A DNA stretch of 37,480 bases from an uncultured beta proteobacterium (lineage in GTDB: Bacteria > Pseudomonadota > Gammaproteobacteria > Burkholderiales > SG8-41): positions 1 to 37,480 of the forward strand of contig CAIWNB010000079.1 of the NCBI GenBank assembly GCA_903913965.1. The letters run 5' to 3'. The position numbers were made by a program, and so were the translations under genes. How positions within the stretch are numbered: the first letter of the stretch is position 1; each line of letters opens with the position of its first letter. Below, piece after piece: positions 7,866 to 14,229 of this stretch. A model generated the notes under the pieces. The model worked only from the letters and a program-made list of their open reading frames with translations, searched no databases and was not told where the DNA came from.

Positions 7866-8291
7866 TTAATCCACGCAAGACTGATAAGTCGTGCCTTTGG
7901 CGACGTTGGCCACCGCAAAACAGCGCGCGGTCTCGACTTCAACCACCTTGTGGCGGTTGATCGTGACCTTCATCGACTGGTTGGCGGCATCGCCAACGGC
8001 AGCGGCGGCGATCCGTGCGGCACGATCTTCGCGGCGGGCGAGTTCGTCGCGCTGGCTGGCCCAGCTGGTGATACCTAACAACGCGATGATGATCGCCACA
8101 ATCAAGAGCGGGGCGATTCTTGAGGTTTTGGGCGGGAGGTTTTTGAGATCGACGTTCTTGTCAAACTCGAAAAACAAATCATTGAGCGGGTTGCGCTCGG
8201 ATGCCCAGGTGAGCAAAACGAGCGCCGCGGCGCCGGTGACGAGCAGCAGGCCAATAATGACTGCGGTGTCTTGCAAATTGAGGTGTGACAT
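7866..8291 (-). CDS. Two-TM membrane protein, first gene of leftward operon
   Basis: A 141-residue protein with hydrophobic segments near residues 9-28 and 61-79, joined by a cytoplasm-like loop containing FEFDKNVDLKNLPP. The C-terminal half is helical, then carries two Cys at the end. As the first gene after the pL-like promoter it should be made early or in the lysogen after partial derepression. An exclusion or membrane-stress role is conceivable but not shown by sequence. Its Shine-Dalgarno GGAGG sits within a leader hairpin. Confidence 0.6.
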   Translation of the reverse strand: MSHLNLQDTAVIIGLLLVTGAAALVLLTWASERNPLNDLFFEFDKNVDLKNLPPKTSRIAPLLIVAIIIALLGITSWASQRDELARREDRAARIAAAAVGDAANQSMKVTINRHKVVEVETARCFAVANVAKGTTYQSCVD

Positions 8292-8294
8292 GGT

Positions 8295-8319
8295 GCCTCC
8301 GTTTTTTAATGACGGAGGC
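8295..8319 (-). promoter_or_regulatory. Leader hairpin hiding the ribosome site of the first left-operon gene
   Basis: On the minus-strand transcript GCCTCCGT pairs perfectly with ACGGAGGC across a 9-base loop (8-bp stem, 8295-8302 with 8312-8319). The second arm contains GGAGG, the Shine-Dalgarno 6 bases before the ATG at 8291. The stem would block ribosome access unless it is opened. Confidence 0.6.
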
Positions 8320-8363
8320 AGTCTGCACCAAATATGGTGCGGATGTCAAACCAAATATGGCGC
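8320..8363 (-). promoter_or_regulatory. pL-like promoter with operator pair OL
   Basis: A perfect dyad GCACCA-AATA-TGGTGC is at 8325-8340, and a degraded copy (three mismatches) is at 8348-8363, exactly 23 bp apart. Reading left, a consensus -35 TTGACA lies at 8349-8344 between them and a weak -10 (CAGACT, 18-bp spacer) at 8325-8320. Repressor on the intact dyad would cover the promoter. Confidence 0.72.
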
Positions 8364-8388
8364 GATACTACTTTGGTTTTATATTTGC

Positions 8389-8826
8389 CTAAGTTTTAGG
8401 GTGTGAAGTATTTTTTCCGAGACCTGTTGCTGTTCTATCTTCTACCTCAGATGCTCTCAAGTTGCTGCCGGTCACGCCATCCTGAACCACTAGGCGCAAA
8501 ATTTCTTTTGGCATTTGATTAAGACGCTTGGCTAGTTCAATGACTTCGGGGCCTGGCGCATCGTGCATGCGTTTTGCGTATGGCAGAAAATCTAGTGAAA
8601 TTAGATAACTAGGCGGAATTTTGAAAACGGCTGCAAAGGCTACTAACGTTTCCAGTGTTGGTGAGGGGCCGCTCGCCTTCATTAGTCTACCGATCGTGCT
8701 TGAGCCAACCAAAAAACCCAATTCTCTGCACCGTTTATGAATTTTTGCGTGTGAATTCAAACTTTCGCTTGATTCCATTAATGCCTGAGCATTGCGGGCC
8801 ACGAGCTCTCGAAAATCTATTTTCAT
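8389..8826 (-). CDS. cI-like repressor (XRE HTH, no protease domain)
   Basis: A 145-residue protein with an N-terminal helix-turn-helix (about residues 25-75: AKIHKRCRELGFLVGSSTIGRLMKA, then TLETLVAFAAVFKIPPSYLI). The remainder is short and helical. It has no S24/LexA-type Ser-Lys autoproteolysis domain, unlike lambda CI, so induction would need another route such as an antirepressor. It is flanked on both sides by operators of the same sequence, the classic arrangement of a lysogeny repressor. No Shine-Dalgarno is present; a -10-like TACTAT lies 6 bases before ATG, implying a leaderless message. Confidence 0.8.
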   Translation of the reverse strand: MKIDFRELVARNAQALMESSESLNSHAKIHKRCRELGFLVGSSTIGRLMKASGPSPTLETLVAFAAVFKIPPSYLISLDFLPYAKRMHDAPGPEVIELAKRLNQMPKEILRLVVQDGVTGSNLRASEVEDRTATGLGKNTSHPKT

Positions 8827-8832
8827 AGGGTG

Positions 8833-8838
8833 ATAGTA
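8833..8838 (-). promoter_or_regulatory. -10 box for leaderless repressor transcript
   Basis: TACTAT on the minus strand ends 6 bases before the repressor ATG, placing the expected transcription start at or beside the start codon. Lambda cI from PRM is likewise leaderless. The -35 region is poor, as expected for an activator-dependent maintenance promoter. Confidence 0.5.
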
Positions 8839-8849
8839 AATTCTCTATT

Positions 8850-8893
8850 GCACCATTTGTGACTTGACGGATGCACCATAAATGGTGCATCCT
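8850..8893 (+). promoter_or_regulatory. pR-like promoter with operator pair OR
   Basis: This mirrors the left operator. A half-conserved GCACCA copy at 8850-8865 and an intact dyad GCACCA-TAAA-TGGTGC at 8873-8888 lie 23 bp apart; the intact dyad has 10-bp arms over 8869-8892. A -35 TTGACG (8864-8869) lies between the sites, and a weak -10 (CATCCT, 8888-8893, 18-bp spacer) follows. It drives the cro-like gene. Confidence 0.72.
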
Positions 8894-8904
8894 TCGAGTC
8901 ACTT

Positions 8905-9099
8905 ATGAAAACTTCACTATTGGAAACCGTAATTGAGGGGCTGCAGTCGCATAAAGGCGACTGGCTCGTTGTTGCCAAAAACTCGGGGGTTCCATACCAC
9001 ACGATAGCTAAGATCGCGCGGCGAACAACGTCAAATCCTGGTGTTTTGACCGTGCAAAAGTTGGCGGATTGCCTATCCGAAAAACGGGCGGCCGCATGA
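8905..9099 (+). CDS. Cro-like HTH protein
   Basis: A 64-residue protein divergent from the cI-like gene, directly after the right operator. The core DWLVVAKNSGVPYHTIAKIARRTTSNPGVLTVQKLADCL is a helix-turn-helix of the short Cro/XRE type. The position, size and operator context suggest the lytic switch protein that represses cI. There is no good Shine-Dalgarno. The stop codon lies within the first arm of a palindromic operator (9097-9114). Confidence 0.75.
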   Translation: MKTSLLETVIEGLQSHKGDWLVVAKNSGVPYHTIAKIARRTTSNPGVLTVQKLADCLSEKRAAA

Positions 9100-9141
9100 C
9101 AACCCCAGTTGTCAAGCAATCCTTGACAACTCAGGTTGTCA
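9097..9141. promoter_or_regulatory. Tandem TGACAAC-N4-GTTGTCA operators
   Basis: Two 18-bp sites with identical 7-bp arms (9097-9114 and 9124-9141), 27 bp apart centre to centre, lie between the converging cro-like gene and second HTH gene. They include the stop codons of both genes. The inner arms can also form a 9-bp stem (GTTGTCAAG 9108-9116 with CTTGACAAC 9122-9130), so the hairpins are mutually exclusive in RNA. Confidence 0.7.
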
Positions 9142-9373
9142 GCCGCCTCGTGCTGCCGAACCGGGGTATCAAATCGCCTTTCCCGGTAATCAGCCAGTAC
9201 ATGCGGCAGTTTAAAACATCCGTCGCCCCCGCCAAATGCACGGCGCTGAGTTCGGCCGTGGGCATCTTCAACCACTTGTGTACGGTTTGCCTGGGCACGC
9301 CCATGCGGCGGGCGAGTTCGGATGCGGAAACACCGCGAATGGCCATTGCCATTTTCAGCCGGTCTCCAAACAC
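9131..9373 (-). CDS. Second XRE-family HTH regulator
   Basis: An 80-residue protein starting with GTG. The sequence FGDRLKMAMAIRGVSASELARRMGVPRQTVHKWLK is a textbook phage-repressor HTH, and NCRMYWLITGKGD is the usual end of this domain. It lies opposite to and beyond cro, convergent with it, so it is not the ordinary cI/cro pair. Two matching full operators overlap its 3' end, and a half-site GTTGTCA lies by its -10 box, suggesting autoregulation. It may be an antirepressor-like modulator or a relic of a second immunity system. The start is supported by alignment of the domain N-terminus. Confidence 0.7.
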   Translation of the reverse strand: MFGDRLKMAMAIRGVSASELARRMGVPRQTVHKWLKMPTAELSAVHLAGATDVLNCRMYWLITGKGDLIPRFGSTRRLTT

Positions 9374-9528
9374 CGGCCGATTTTCGCTGATTTGCGGGGT
9401 TTTTGAAATATACGGGGCCGGTTGTCATCAGGAAACGGGTTCTGTGTTGGTGGGTGTGCAGAGTATTTTTTTTCCCGATTTCGGGTAACCCTAACGTCCC
9501 ATAATTTTTATGGGGGGAGGCGTTCGGT
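9374..9528. promoter_or_regulatory. Divergent control region between second HTH gene and CII-like gene
   Basis: The leftward side has a -10 TATATT at 9412-9407 with an operator half-site GTTGTCA at 9421-9427 just upstream. The rightward side has two small inverted repeats: CCCGA/TCGGG (9475-9486) following a T-run, and CCCATAA/TTATGGG (9498-9514). The latter directly precedes a GGAGG ribosome site (9516-9520) for the gene at 9529. I could not identify a convincing rightward promoter. Confidence 0.45.
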
Positions 9529-9924
9529 ATGACAAAACTTTTTTACGACGACGAATTTGCGGCGATTCGCGATGTAATCGAGGCTGGAAAAGGCTATAAA
9601 GCCACGGCCATGCACCTGTGGCCGGCAATGAAAGCCGAGTCGGCGTATGCCCGCCTCAAGGTGTGCTGCAACGAGCATGGCGACCAGCATCTGCGGTTCG
9701 GCGAGATCGTTCGCGCCATGCAGTTTAACGACCGTTTTGATGTGCTGTTTTATCTATGTGATGAAACCGGGCACGATCGGCCGCAGCGCCGCGCCGTTGC
9801 TGATGTGCAGGCCGAGCTCATGCGTGAGTTCAACCGCAGCGTCGAGCGGTTGGCGGCAATTCAAACCGCGTTGCAACAACGCAGCTGCAGTATTGAATTG
9901 AAATCGGTGCGGGTGGGTGCATGA
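9529..9924 (+). CDS. CII-like phage regulatory protein candidate
   Basis: A 131-residue protein, the first gene of the rightward early operon after the switch region. The central FGEIVRAMQFNDRFDVLFYLCDETGHDRP segment resembles small phage regulators sometimes named CII. The C-terminal third is a helix (VQAELMREFNRSVERLAAIQTAL). The position matches lambda cII. The family assignment comes from remembered pattern rather than an alignment, so treat it as tentative. The ribosome site GGAGG is 8 bases upstream and ATGA couples it to the next gene. Confidence 0.45.
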   Translation: MTKLFYDDEFAAIRDVIEAGKGYKATAMHLWPAMKAESAYARLKVCCNEHGDQHLRFGEIVRAMQFNDRFDVLFYLCDETGHDRPQRRAVADVQAELMREFNRSVERLAAIQTALQQRSCSIELKSVRVGA

Positions 9925-10100
9925 AGGCAGCGCTGACGCTCGAAGAAAAGCGCCGGCATCTGGCGGCGGCCAAGCGCTGGCACGGTCGCAAAAAAGGCGC
10001 ACGCTCGCGCCTGGATAAGCTCCGGTGCCATCGTGAGGCGATGCGGCACCTCTACACCGTGCTAGGCCATGTGCCGGCGGTGGGTGGGCCGCTGCTATGA
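9921..10100 (+). CDS. Small basic protein
   Basis: A 59-residue protein overlapping its neighbours by ATGA on both sides, which is the main evidence that it is real. It is strongly basic (EEKRRHLAAAKRWHGRKKGARSR) with several His residues, then hydrophobic at the end, and could bind nucleic acid. I recognise no family. It lies in the early operon leading to the replication gene. Confidence 0.55.
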   Translation: MKAALTLEEKRRHLAAAKRWHGRKKGARSRLDKLRCHREAMRHLYTVLGHVPAVGGPLL

Positions 10101-10519
10101 GTTACCAATGGGCCTCGCCTAATTCGAGGAATTGGGCGCAAGCCATGGTCAACGCGTTAAAAACGCGCGGGCCGATGACGATCGACGAGCTGGCGGCAGC
10201 GGTGCCGATGGATCTCGGTTTGGCGCAAACCTACATGCGCAAGCTGCGCATGGAAGGGCGCGCAGTTCGCCTGCTCGAAACCAAGCCGCGGCTGGTGATT
10301 CAGCGCGACGGCAAAAAGATGAATTATCAGATCAAGCTCTACGGTGTGCCCGGCCAAGGCGCTGCTGACCCTTATGTCGCACGCCAGGTGCGCAGCGCGG
10401 CCGACCTGCCGCGAACGCGTCGGCGCATCACCAAGGGCGCCAAACCGAAAGGCAGTGGCGTGATCGCCGGGCCGGTTTACATGGGCCAATTCAAGTGGCC
10501 GTTGAAAGGCGACTTTTGA
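10097..10519 (+). CDS. Winged-helix-like early protein
   Basis: 140 residues. The first 60 (NALKTRGPMTIDELAAAVPMDLGLAQTYMRKLRMEGRAVRLLE) read as a winged helix-turn-helix: helix, turn, recognition helix, then wing. The C-terminal part is basic and Gly/Pro-rich (RTRRRITKGAKPKGS) and may be an unstructured DNA-contacting tail. It lies upstream of vapE, so an origin-associated or regulatory role is plausible but inferred only from context. Confidence 0.6.
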   Translation: MSYQWASPNSRNWAQAMVNALKTRGPMTIDELAAAVPMDLGLAQTYMRKLRMEGRAVRLLETKPRLVIQRDGKKMNYQIKLYGVPGQGAADPYVARQVRSAADLPRTRRRITKGAKPKGSGVIAGPVYMGQFKWPLKGDF

Positions 10520-10768
10520 ATGCGAGCCTGGACCTTTTTTCGGGCGGTGAGCCGCGTGATGTTTTGGCAAGGCGAGCCGCGCCTCAATGCGCGCCAGTGG
10601 CTGGAGATGAGCATCGCCATTTGGTGGTATCAGCCTCGACTGATGGTTTCGGCCAATTTTGGCCACGACGTGCCGCGACATTTATTCTCGCGCTCGGAAG
10701 TCACCGAGATCGAGCGCTCGCCTACCGAGCGGTGCCGCAAAAATACAAAAGCATGGTGGGTGCGTTGA
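10520..10768 (+). CDS. Hypothetical early protein
   Basis: 82 residues, very rich in Trp and aromatic residues (MRAWTFFRAVSRVMFWQG...WWYQPRL). The ATG immediately follows the stop of the preceding gene with no gap. It is basic overall, with no membrane segment long enough to be convincing and no known family. A competing frame covers part of the same DNA, but this one has the best junction. Confidence 0.45.
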   Translation: MRAWTFFRAVSRVMFWQGEPRLNARQWLEMSIAIWWYQPRLMVSANFGHDVPRHLFSRSEVTEIERSPTERCRKNTKAWWVR

Positions 10769-10799
10769 TGCACCGACAGATCTTTGAGGTGAGCCGATC

Positions 10800-11258
10800 A
10801 TGCCCATGAAGCTGCCAGCCTATGCGAAGCGCCTGCTTGATGATCGGCGGGCGGGGCGGCATCCGCTCGATGCCAATCTGGTATTTGGTGATCGCTGGGC
10901 GGATGTGCCGGAAATAAAAGTTTGTATCAAGCCCGAAGATTATGCGGTTGGCGTGTTCGATTTTCATGTGTTGGCCGGGTTGAAGGTGACGATACATGCG
11001 CAGGTAAGCATCGGGGGTGATGCTGATCCGTTGTTCGATTTGGTGGGGGAGGTGGCTGCAGCGCAGGCGCTGGTGGTGATTCGGTGGCCGAAAGGGTTTA
11101 CGCCACGCGAGACCTGGGCGTTTGAATTGGCGTTCTGCAACCGGTTTAAATCAAACAAGGGCGTGCGGTGGCCGGCGTGGTGGAGCGATGCGCTCGATTG
11201 CGGTCAGCAGACGCTCGCGAAAAATTGGATCGCAGACTGTGAGCGAAAAGTTGCCTGA
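10800..11258 (+). CDS. Conserved-type early protein upstream of VapE
   Basis: 152 residues. The N-terminal third includes LVFGDRWADVPEIKVCIKPEDYAVGVFDFHVLAGLKV, a mixed alpha/beta pattern. A later segment, AAQALVVIRWPKGFTPRETWAFELAF, is predicted strand-helix. I recall similar proteins beside primase or VapE genes in other phages but cannot name a function. Its end overlaps the VapE GTG start by 20 bases, implying co-translation. Confidence 0.55.
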   Translation: MPMKLPAYAKRLLDDRRAGRHPLDANLVFGDRWADVPEIKVCIKPEDYAVGVFDFHVLAGLKVTIHAQVSIGGDADPLFDLVGEVAAAQALVVIRWPKGFTPRETWAFELAFCNRFKSNKGVRWPAWWSDALDCGQQTLAKNWIADCERKVA

Positions 11259-12504
11259 AGAATCTAACGCCGCGAAATTGTTTTCGCTGGTCGACAAGCC
11301 GGATTGGGATAAGCGCCTTGCGCGCACCGAGAAAGGCAATCTGTTGCCAACGATGGACAACGTGTTTGCGATTTTGCAAAACGATGACCGCTGGGCTGGC
11401 GTCATTGGCATGGATGATTTTGCCGGGCGGGTGACAAAGATTAAAGAGCCGCCACTGCATCGTGGTGAGGCGGGCGAATGGTCCGACGATGACAGCGCCG
11501 AGCTTGAGTTGTGGCTGGCAAATTGCTACGGCATTCGTGGCGTGCGCGGTTCGGATGTAGTGAAGGCGGTGCTTCTGGCGGCGCGTCGCAACCGGTTTCA
11601 CGAAGTGCGCGATTATTTGAACAGCCTTAAATGGGACGGCACGGTGCGGTTGCGCCATTGGCTGACGATGTTTATGGGGGCTGACCAGTCGCCGTATGTC
11701 GAAGCGGTGGCCGAGAAATGGATGATCAGCGCGGTGGTGCGGATTTTTCGTGCACCAGTGAAGGTTGACCACGTTTTGATTCTGGAAGGTAAGCAGGGCG
11801 CGGGCAAATCAACGGCATTGAAGATGCTTGGCGGCAAGTGGTTCACCGATCAGGGCTTCAAGATCGGCGACAAGGATGGCCTGCTGGTGATTCGCGGAAA
11901 GTGGCTCGTTGAGTTGGCTGAGTTGGACGGTTTTAACAAAGCCGAAAATGCGGCAGCAAAAGCGTTTTTTCCACGCGAGACCGATCGCTATCGTGGGTTT
12001 TATGGCACGCACGTCGGCGACGTCCCGCGCCAGTGCGTGTTTGCCGGCACAGTCAATCATGCGCAATACCTGCGCGATGACACCGGTAATCGGCGTTACT
12101 GGCCAGTGCTGACCGGCAAGATTGAGCTTGAGCAGTTGGCCGAAAACCGCGATCAGTTATGGGCCGAGGCGAAACACTTGCTCGACAGTGGCGCCAGCTG
12201 GTGGCCAAGTGCTGACGAGCGCGAGATGTTTACCGAACAGCAAGACGATCGGCACCTGGGCGATGCTTACGAATCGAAGATCCGCAGCTGGCTTGATGAC
12301 GTTGACCAGGACGGTAAAAAGATGCAGGTCAGCATGGCGCAGTTGATGGGCTCGGCGTTGGGCCTTGATGTGTCGAAGTGGACGGCGCCCGAGCAGCAGC
12401 GCGTCGGCCGCATCATGGCTGTGATCGGTTGGCAGCGGCGTCGCGTCGGTAGCGCGCAGCGTGAGCGGCTTTATATTCGTCCGAGCGATGAGGGGAAGTC
12501 ATGA
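11239..12504 (+). CDS. VapE-family replication ATPase/helicase
   Basis: A 421-residue protein of the virulence-associated E family, P-loop ATPases that take the place of replicative helicase or initiator in many phages and islands. Walker A is GKQGAGKS (residues about 184-191) and Walker B WLVELAELD (about 222-230). Downstream motifs FFPRETDRYRGFYG and GTVNHAQYLRDDTGNRRYWPV are diagnostic. The GTG start is preferred because it lies within the end of the previous gene and avoids a non-homologous extension from 11122. No separate primase is evident in the early region, so replication probably relies on this protein plus host factors. It is followed directly by an iteron array. Confidence 0.88.
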   Translation: MSEKLPEESNAAKLFSLVDKPDWDKRLARTEKGNLLPTMDNVFAILQNDDRWAGVIGMDDFAGRVTKIKEPPLHRGEAGEWSDDDSAELELWLANCYGIRGVRGSDVVKAVLLAARRNRFHEVRDYLNSLKWDGTVRLRHWLTMFMGADQSPYVEAVAEKWMISAVVRIFRAPVKVDHVLILEGKQGAGKSTALKMLGGKWFTDQGFKIGDKDGLLVIRGKWLVELAELDGFNKAENAAAKAFFPRETDRYRGFYGTHVGDVPRQCVFAGTVNHAQYLRDDTGNRRYWPVLTGKIELEQLAENRDQLWAEAKHLLDSGASWWPSADEREMFTEQQDDRHLGDAYESKIRSWLDDVDQDGKKMQVSMAQLMGSALGLDVSKWTAPEQQRVGRIMAVIGWQRRRVGSAQRERLYIRPSDEGKS

Positions 12505-12514
12505 AAATACACGC

Positions 12515-12689
12515 ACGTCCACGTTGCGTCCATGGTGCGTCCACGTTGCGTCCACGTCGCGTCCAGGTCTTTTTCGTTAAAAATCAAAGCGGCGTCCACA
12601 CGTCCACGTCTCAAGGTGTTTTTTTTCGCGCGCGCGCGCGCACACACGAGAGATATTATTTTTTATGTGGACGTATGGACTACATGGAC
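12515..12689. repeat. Iteron array and AT-rich segment, candidate replication origin
   Basis: Five tandem 11-bp units with consensus GCGTCCACGTT run from 12515 to 12569. A sixth GTCCA at 12594 falls exactly 33 bp (three units) later and a seventh lies at 12602. An A/T-rich stretch follows, with an 8-T run and a 21-base alternating CG/CA tract (12627-12647), then TATTATTTTTT. Three inverted copies (TGGAC at 12668, 12676, 12685) close the region. This resembles two iteron sets flanking an unwinding element. Confidence 0.65.
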
Positions 12690-12907
12690 GTCGGGGTGCA
12701 GCGGTGGGTTTGCGCTGGCCGACGATCTCCGAGGCTTGGGCTTATGGCGATCCGAGCAATATCGCCGACCGCATGCGTGCGCGGTCTCGGCGCTCGGCAG
12801 CGCGGGGCGAGGCGATTTCGTTGCGCGTCGCGCTGCATACCGCACGCGACCGGTATTACACGCAGGCGCGCCGCCTGGTTATTCAAAAACTCTGTCGGGG
12901 GAAATGA
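12665..12907 (+). CDS. Hypothetical early protein
   Basis: 80 residues if begun at ATG 12665, or 67 from GTG 12704. The region LRWPTISEAWAYGDPSNIADRMRARSRRSAARGEAISLRVALHTARDRYYTQA looks like a structured helical protein. The GTG start may be correct because the first 13 codons run through the inverted iterons. It ends one base before the Q-like gene start, so the two are co-translated. No family known to me. Confidence 0.5.
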   Translation: MWTYGLHGRRGAAVGLRWPTISEAWAYGDPSNIADRMRARSRRSAARGEAISLRVALHTARDRYYTQARRLVIQKLCRGK

Positions 12908-12908
12908 G

Positions 12909-13355
12909 ATGCTGCACACCTATGTCGAGATGAGACTCAACCGCTGGGCCGCGTGGTATCACGCCGGAGAGCGCCCAGGGCCGCGCAGAATCGAAAGCTG
13001 GTGGGGTCCAATGATCTTGAATCGAAGCGTGGCGCAAACGGGCCGTGTGCCGGTCAGGGTGTCGTTCGATCCGGTCGAGGCCGAACTCACCGATCGTTGC
13101 GTGCGCGCTTTGCCAGGCGAATTGCGGCTGGTGGTGTTTGAGGTCTACACCAGGGGCGGCACCATGGAGCAAAAGGCGCGCACGCTTGGCTGTTGTCGCG
13201 ATACGGTATACGAGCGGGTCAGCCGAGCGAACGTCAAGCTGCTCGGGTTTTTTAATGATGTCGAGGCCGGTGTTGCGTTGCCGGTTCACGATAAACAAAA
13301 AAAAGTCTTGAACAACTCCGACAAAGTGTTTAACTTCTCCGCTATGGTGGCGTGA
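12909..13355 (+). CDS. Q-like late gene activator (sigma-70 region 4-like)
   Basis: 148 residues. The segment RCVRALPGELRLVVFEVYTRGGTMEQKARTLGCCRDTVYERVSRANVKLL is a region 4-type helix-turn-helix, as in phage antiterminators and RinA-like activators. It is the last early gene, and a strong terminator follows 24 bp after its stop, just before the late genes. That matches lambda Q acting at tR'. A longer in-frame extension to 12501 has no sensible protein sequence and is rejected. The alternative is a simple late transcription activator binding its own promoter. Confidence 0.7.
   Translation: MLHTYVEMRLNRWAAWYHAGERPGPRRIESWWGPMILNRSVAQTGRVPVRVSFDPVEAELTDRCVRALPGELRLVVFEVYTRGGTMEQKARTLGCCRDTVYERVSRANVKLLGFFNDVEAGVALPVHDKQKKVLNNSDKVFNFSAMVA
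13308..13336 (+). promoter_or_regulatory. Candidate late promoter inside the end of the Q-like gene
   Basis: TTGAAC (13308-13313) and TAACTT (13331-13336) are separated by 17 bp, upstream of the terminator at 13380. The -10 match is only 3 of 6, so this is weak. Its location between the activator gene and the terminator is where a late promoter is expected. Confidence 0.3.
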
Positions 13356-13379
13356 GTCACAACCAAAAGCCTCGATGCG

Positions 13380-13402
13380 AAAGCCTCGGGGCTTTACTTT
13401 TT
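13380..13402 (+). terminator. Rho-independent terminator before late genes (tR'-like)
   Basis: The stem AAAGCC / GGCTTT with a TCGG loop (13380-13395) is followed after AC by five Ts (13398-13402). A second AAAGCCTCG copy lies just upstream (about 13366-13374). It would stop early transcription unless the late activator permits read-through. Confidence 0.8.
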
Positions 13403-13494
13403 CACGAGTTCGCCGGGCGACCCTCCTCCCGTCCGGTGTTCCCAGCGTGTTGTCTTGTCATGGTTCGACGCGCTGGCTTTTTATTGGGGCTGTG

Positions 13495-14229
13495 ATGTTT
13501 ACTCTGTCGATGCAGAGCAACATTGCGGCGGCAACAGCAGAAGTGCGTGGCACTCGCGAGCAGATCGCGCTGGCCACGGCCAAGGCGCTGACGTTCACAG
13601 CCGAACGGGTGCGTGATGCTGAGAAGCAGGAAATGCAGCGGGTCTTTGATCGGCCGACTGCATTCACGCTCAATAGCCTGTATCTGCGTGGTGCAACACC
13701 GTTTCGACTTGAGGCAAAGGTCTGGTTTAAAGACCTGCGCTTTCGTCAGCATTACCTGGTGCCGCAGATCCACGGCGGTGATCGGCCACTGAAGCGGTTC
13801 GAACAATACTTGCAAAAGGCAGGGAAGCTGCCTGTCGGGATGATGGCAGTGCCAGGCGCTGCAGCCCGGCTGGATGGGTTCGGCAACATGAGTAGAGGCC
13901 AGATCGTTCAGGTCTTGTCCGCGCTGCAGGCCCTGCCCGAAGCGGGTTATCTGGCAAACAAGAGCCGACGCAAAGGTGCGCGGCGCAACCGTGTCACTGA
14001 TCTGATCTTCGTTGGTCGTCCGCATCCTGGCTGGCCAGCTGGGGTATGGCAACGGCAGGGACTGGCACGCTTGAAGCCGATCCTGATCTTTGTGCGTGCG
14101 CCGCGTTACACACAACGCTTTGACTTTTACGGGCTCGCCAACAAGATCGCTGATCGTGAGTTTCCGGCCATGCTCAATCGTGAATTGCAGCGCGCATCAA
14201 CGGCTTCAACACTGGCAGCCGCGGCCTAG
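13495..14229 (+). CDS. Conserved phage protein, tail-completion-like candidate
   Basis: A 244-residue protein. ATFTAERVRDAEKQEMQRVFDRPTAFTLNSLYL, then KVWFKDL...HYLVPQIHGGDRPLKRFEQYLQKAG and RLDGFGNMSRGQIVQVLSAL, form a block that I know from many lambda-like prophages. There it is listed as a hypothetical or virion-associated protein and is sometimes likened to tail proteins of the Z/gp10 type. The C-terminal half ends in RAPRYTQRFDFYGLANKI. ATG at 13495 has a G-rich ribosome site, while the longer frame to 13375 would start inside the terminator. Its location before terS, far from the tail genes, is unusual. Confidence 0.55.
   Translation: MFTLSMQSNIAAATAEVRGTREQIALATAKALTFTAERVRDAEKQEMQRVFDRPTAFTLNSLYLRGATPFRLEAKVWFKDLRFRQHYLVPQIHGGDRPLKRFEQYLQKAGKLPVGMMAVPGAAARLDGFGNMSRGQIVQVLSALQALPEAGYLANKSRRKGARRNRVTDLIFVGRPHPGWPAGVWQRQGLARLKPILIFVRAPRYTQRFDFYGLANKIADREFPAMLNRELQRASTASTLAAAA

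Noticed and set aside
8823..9428. 201-codon minus-strand frame covering the cro-like gene
   Set aside because: It overlaps cro and the second HTH gene, covers the operators and shows no domain; the HTH frames are clearly coding.
9475..9486. Terminator at CCCGATTTCGGG
   Set aside because: The T-run comes before, not after, the hairpin on the plus strand, and A's follow on the minus strand.
12511..12610. CRISPR array
   Set aside because: The 11-bp units are tandem without unique spacers of 30 or more bases, and there are no cas genes.
12501..12908. Long open frame joining the vapE stop to the Q-like gene in phase
   Set aside because: The translation across the iterons is low-complexity and Arg-rich, overlaps a better gene at 12665-12907, and gives no domain. 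The ATGA overlap with vapE is probably chance.
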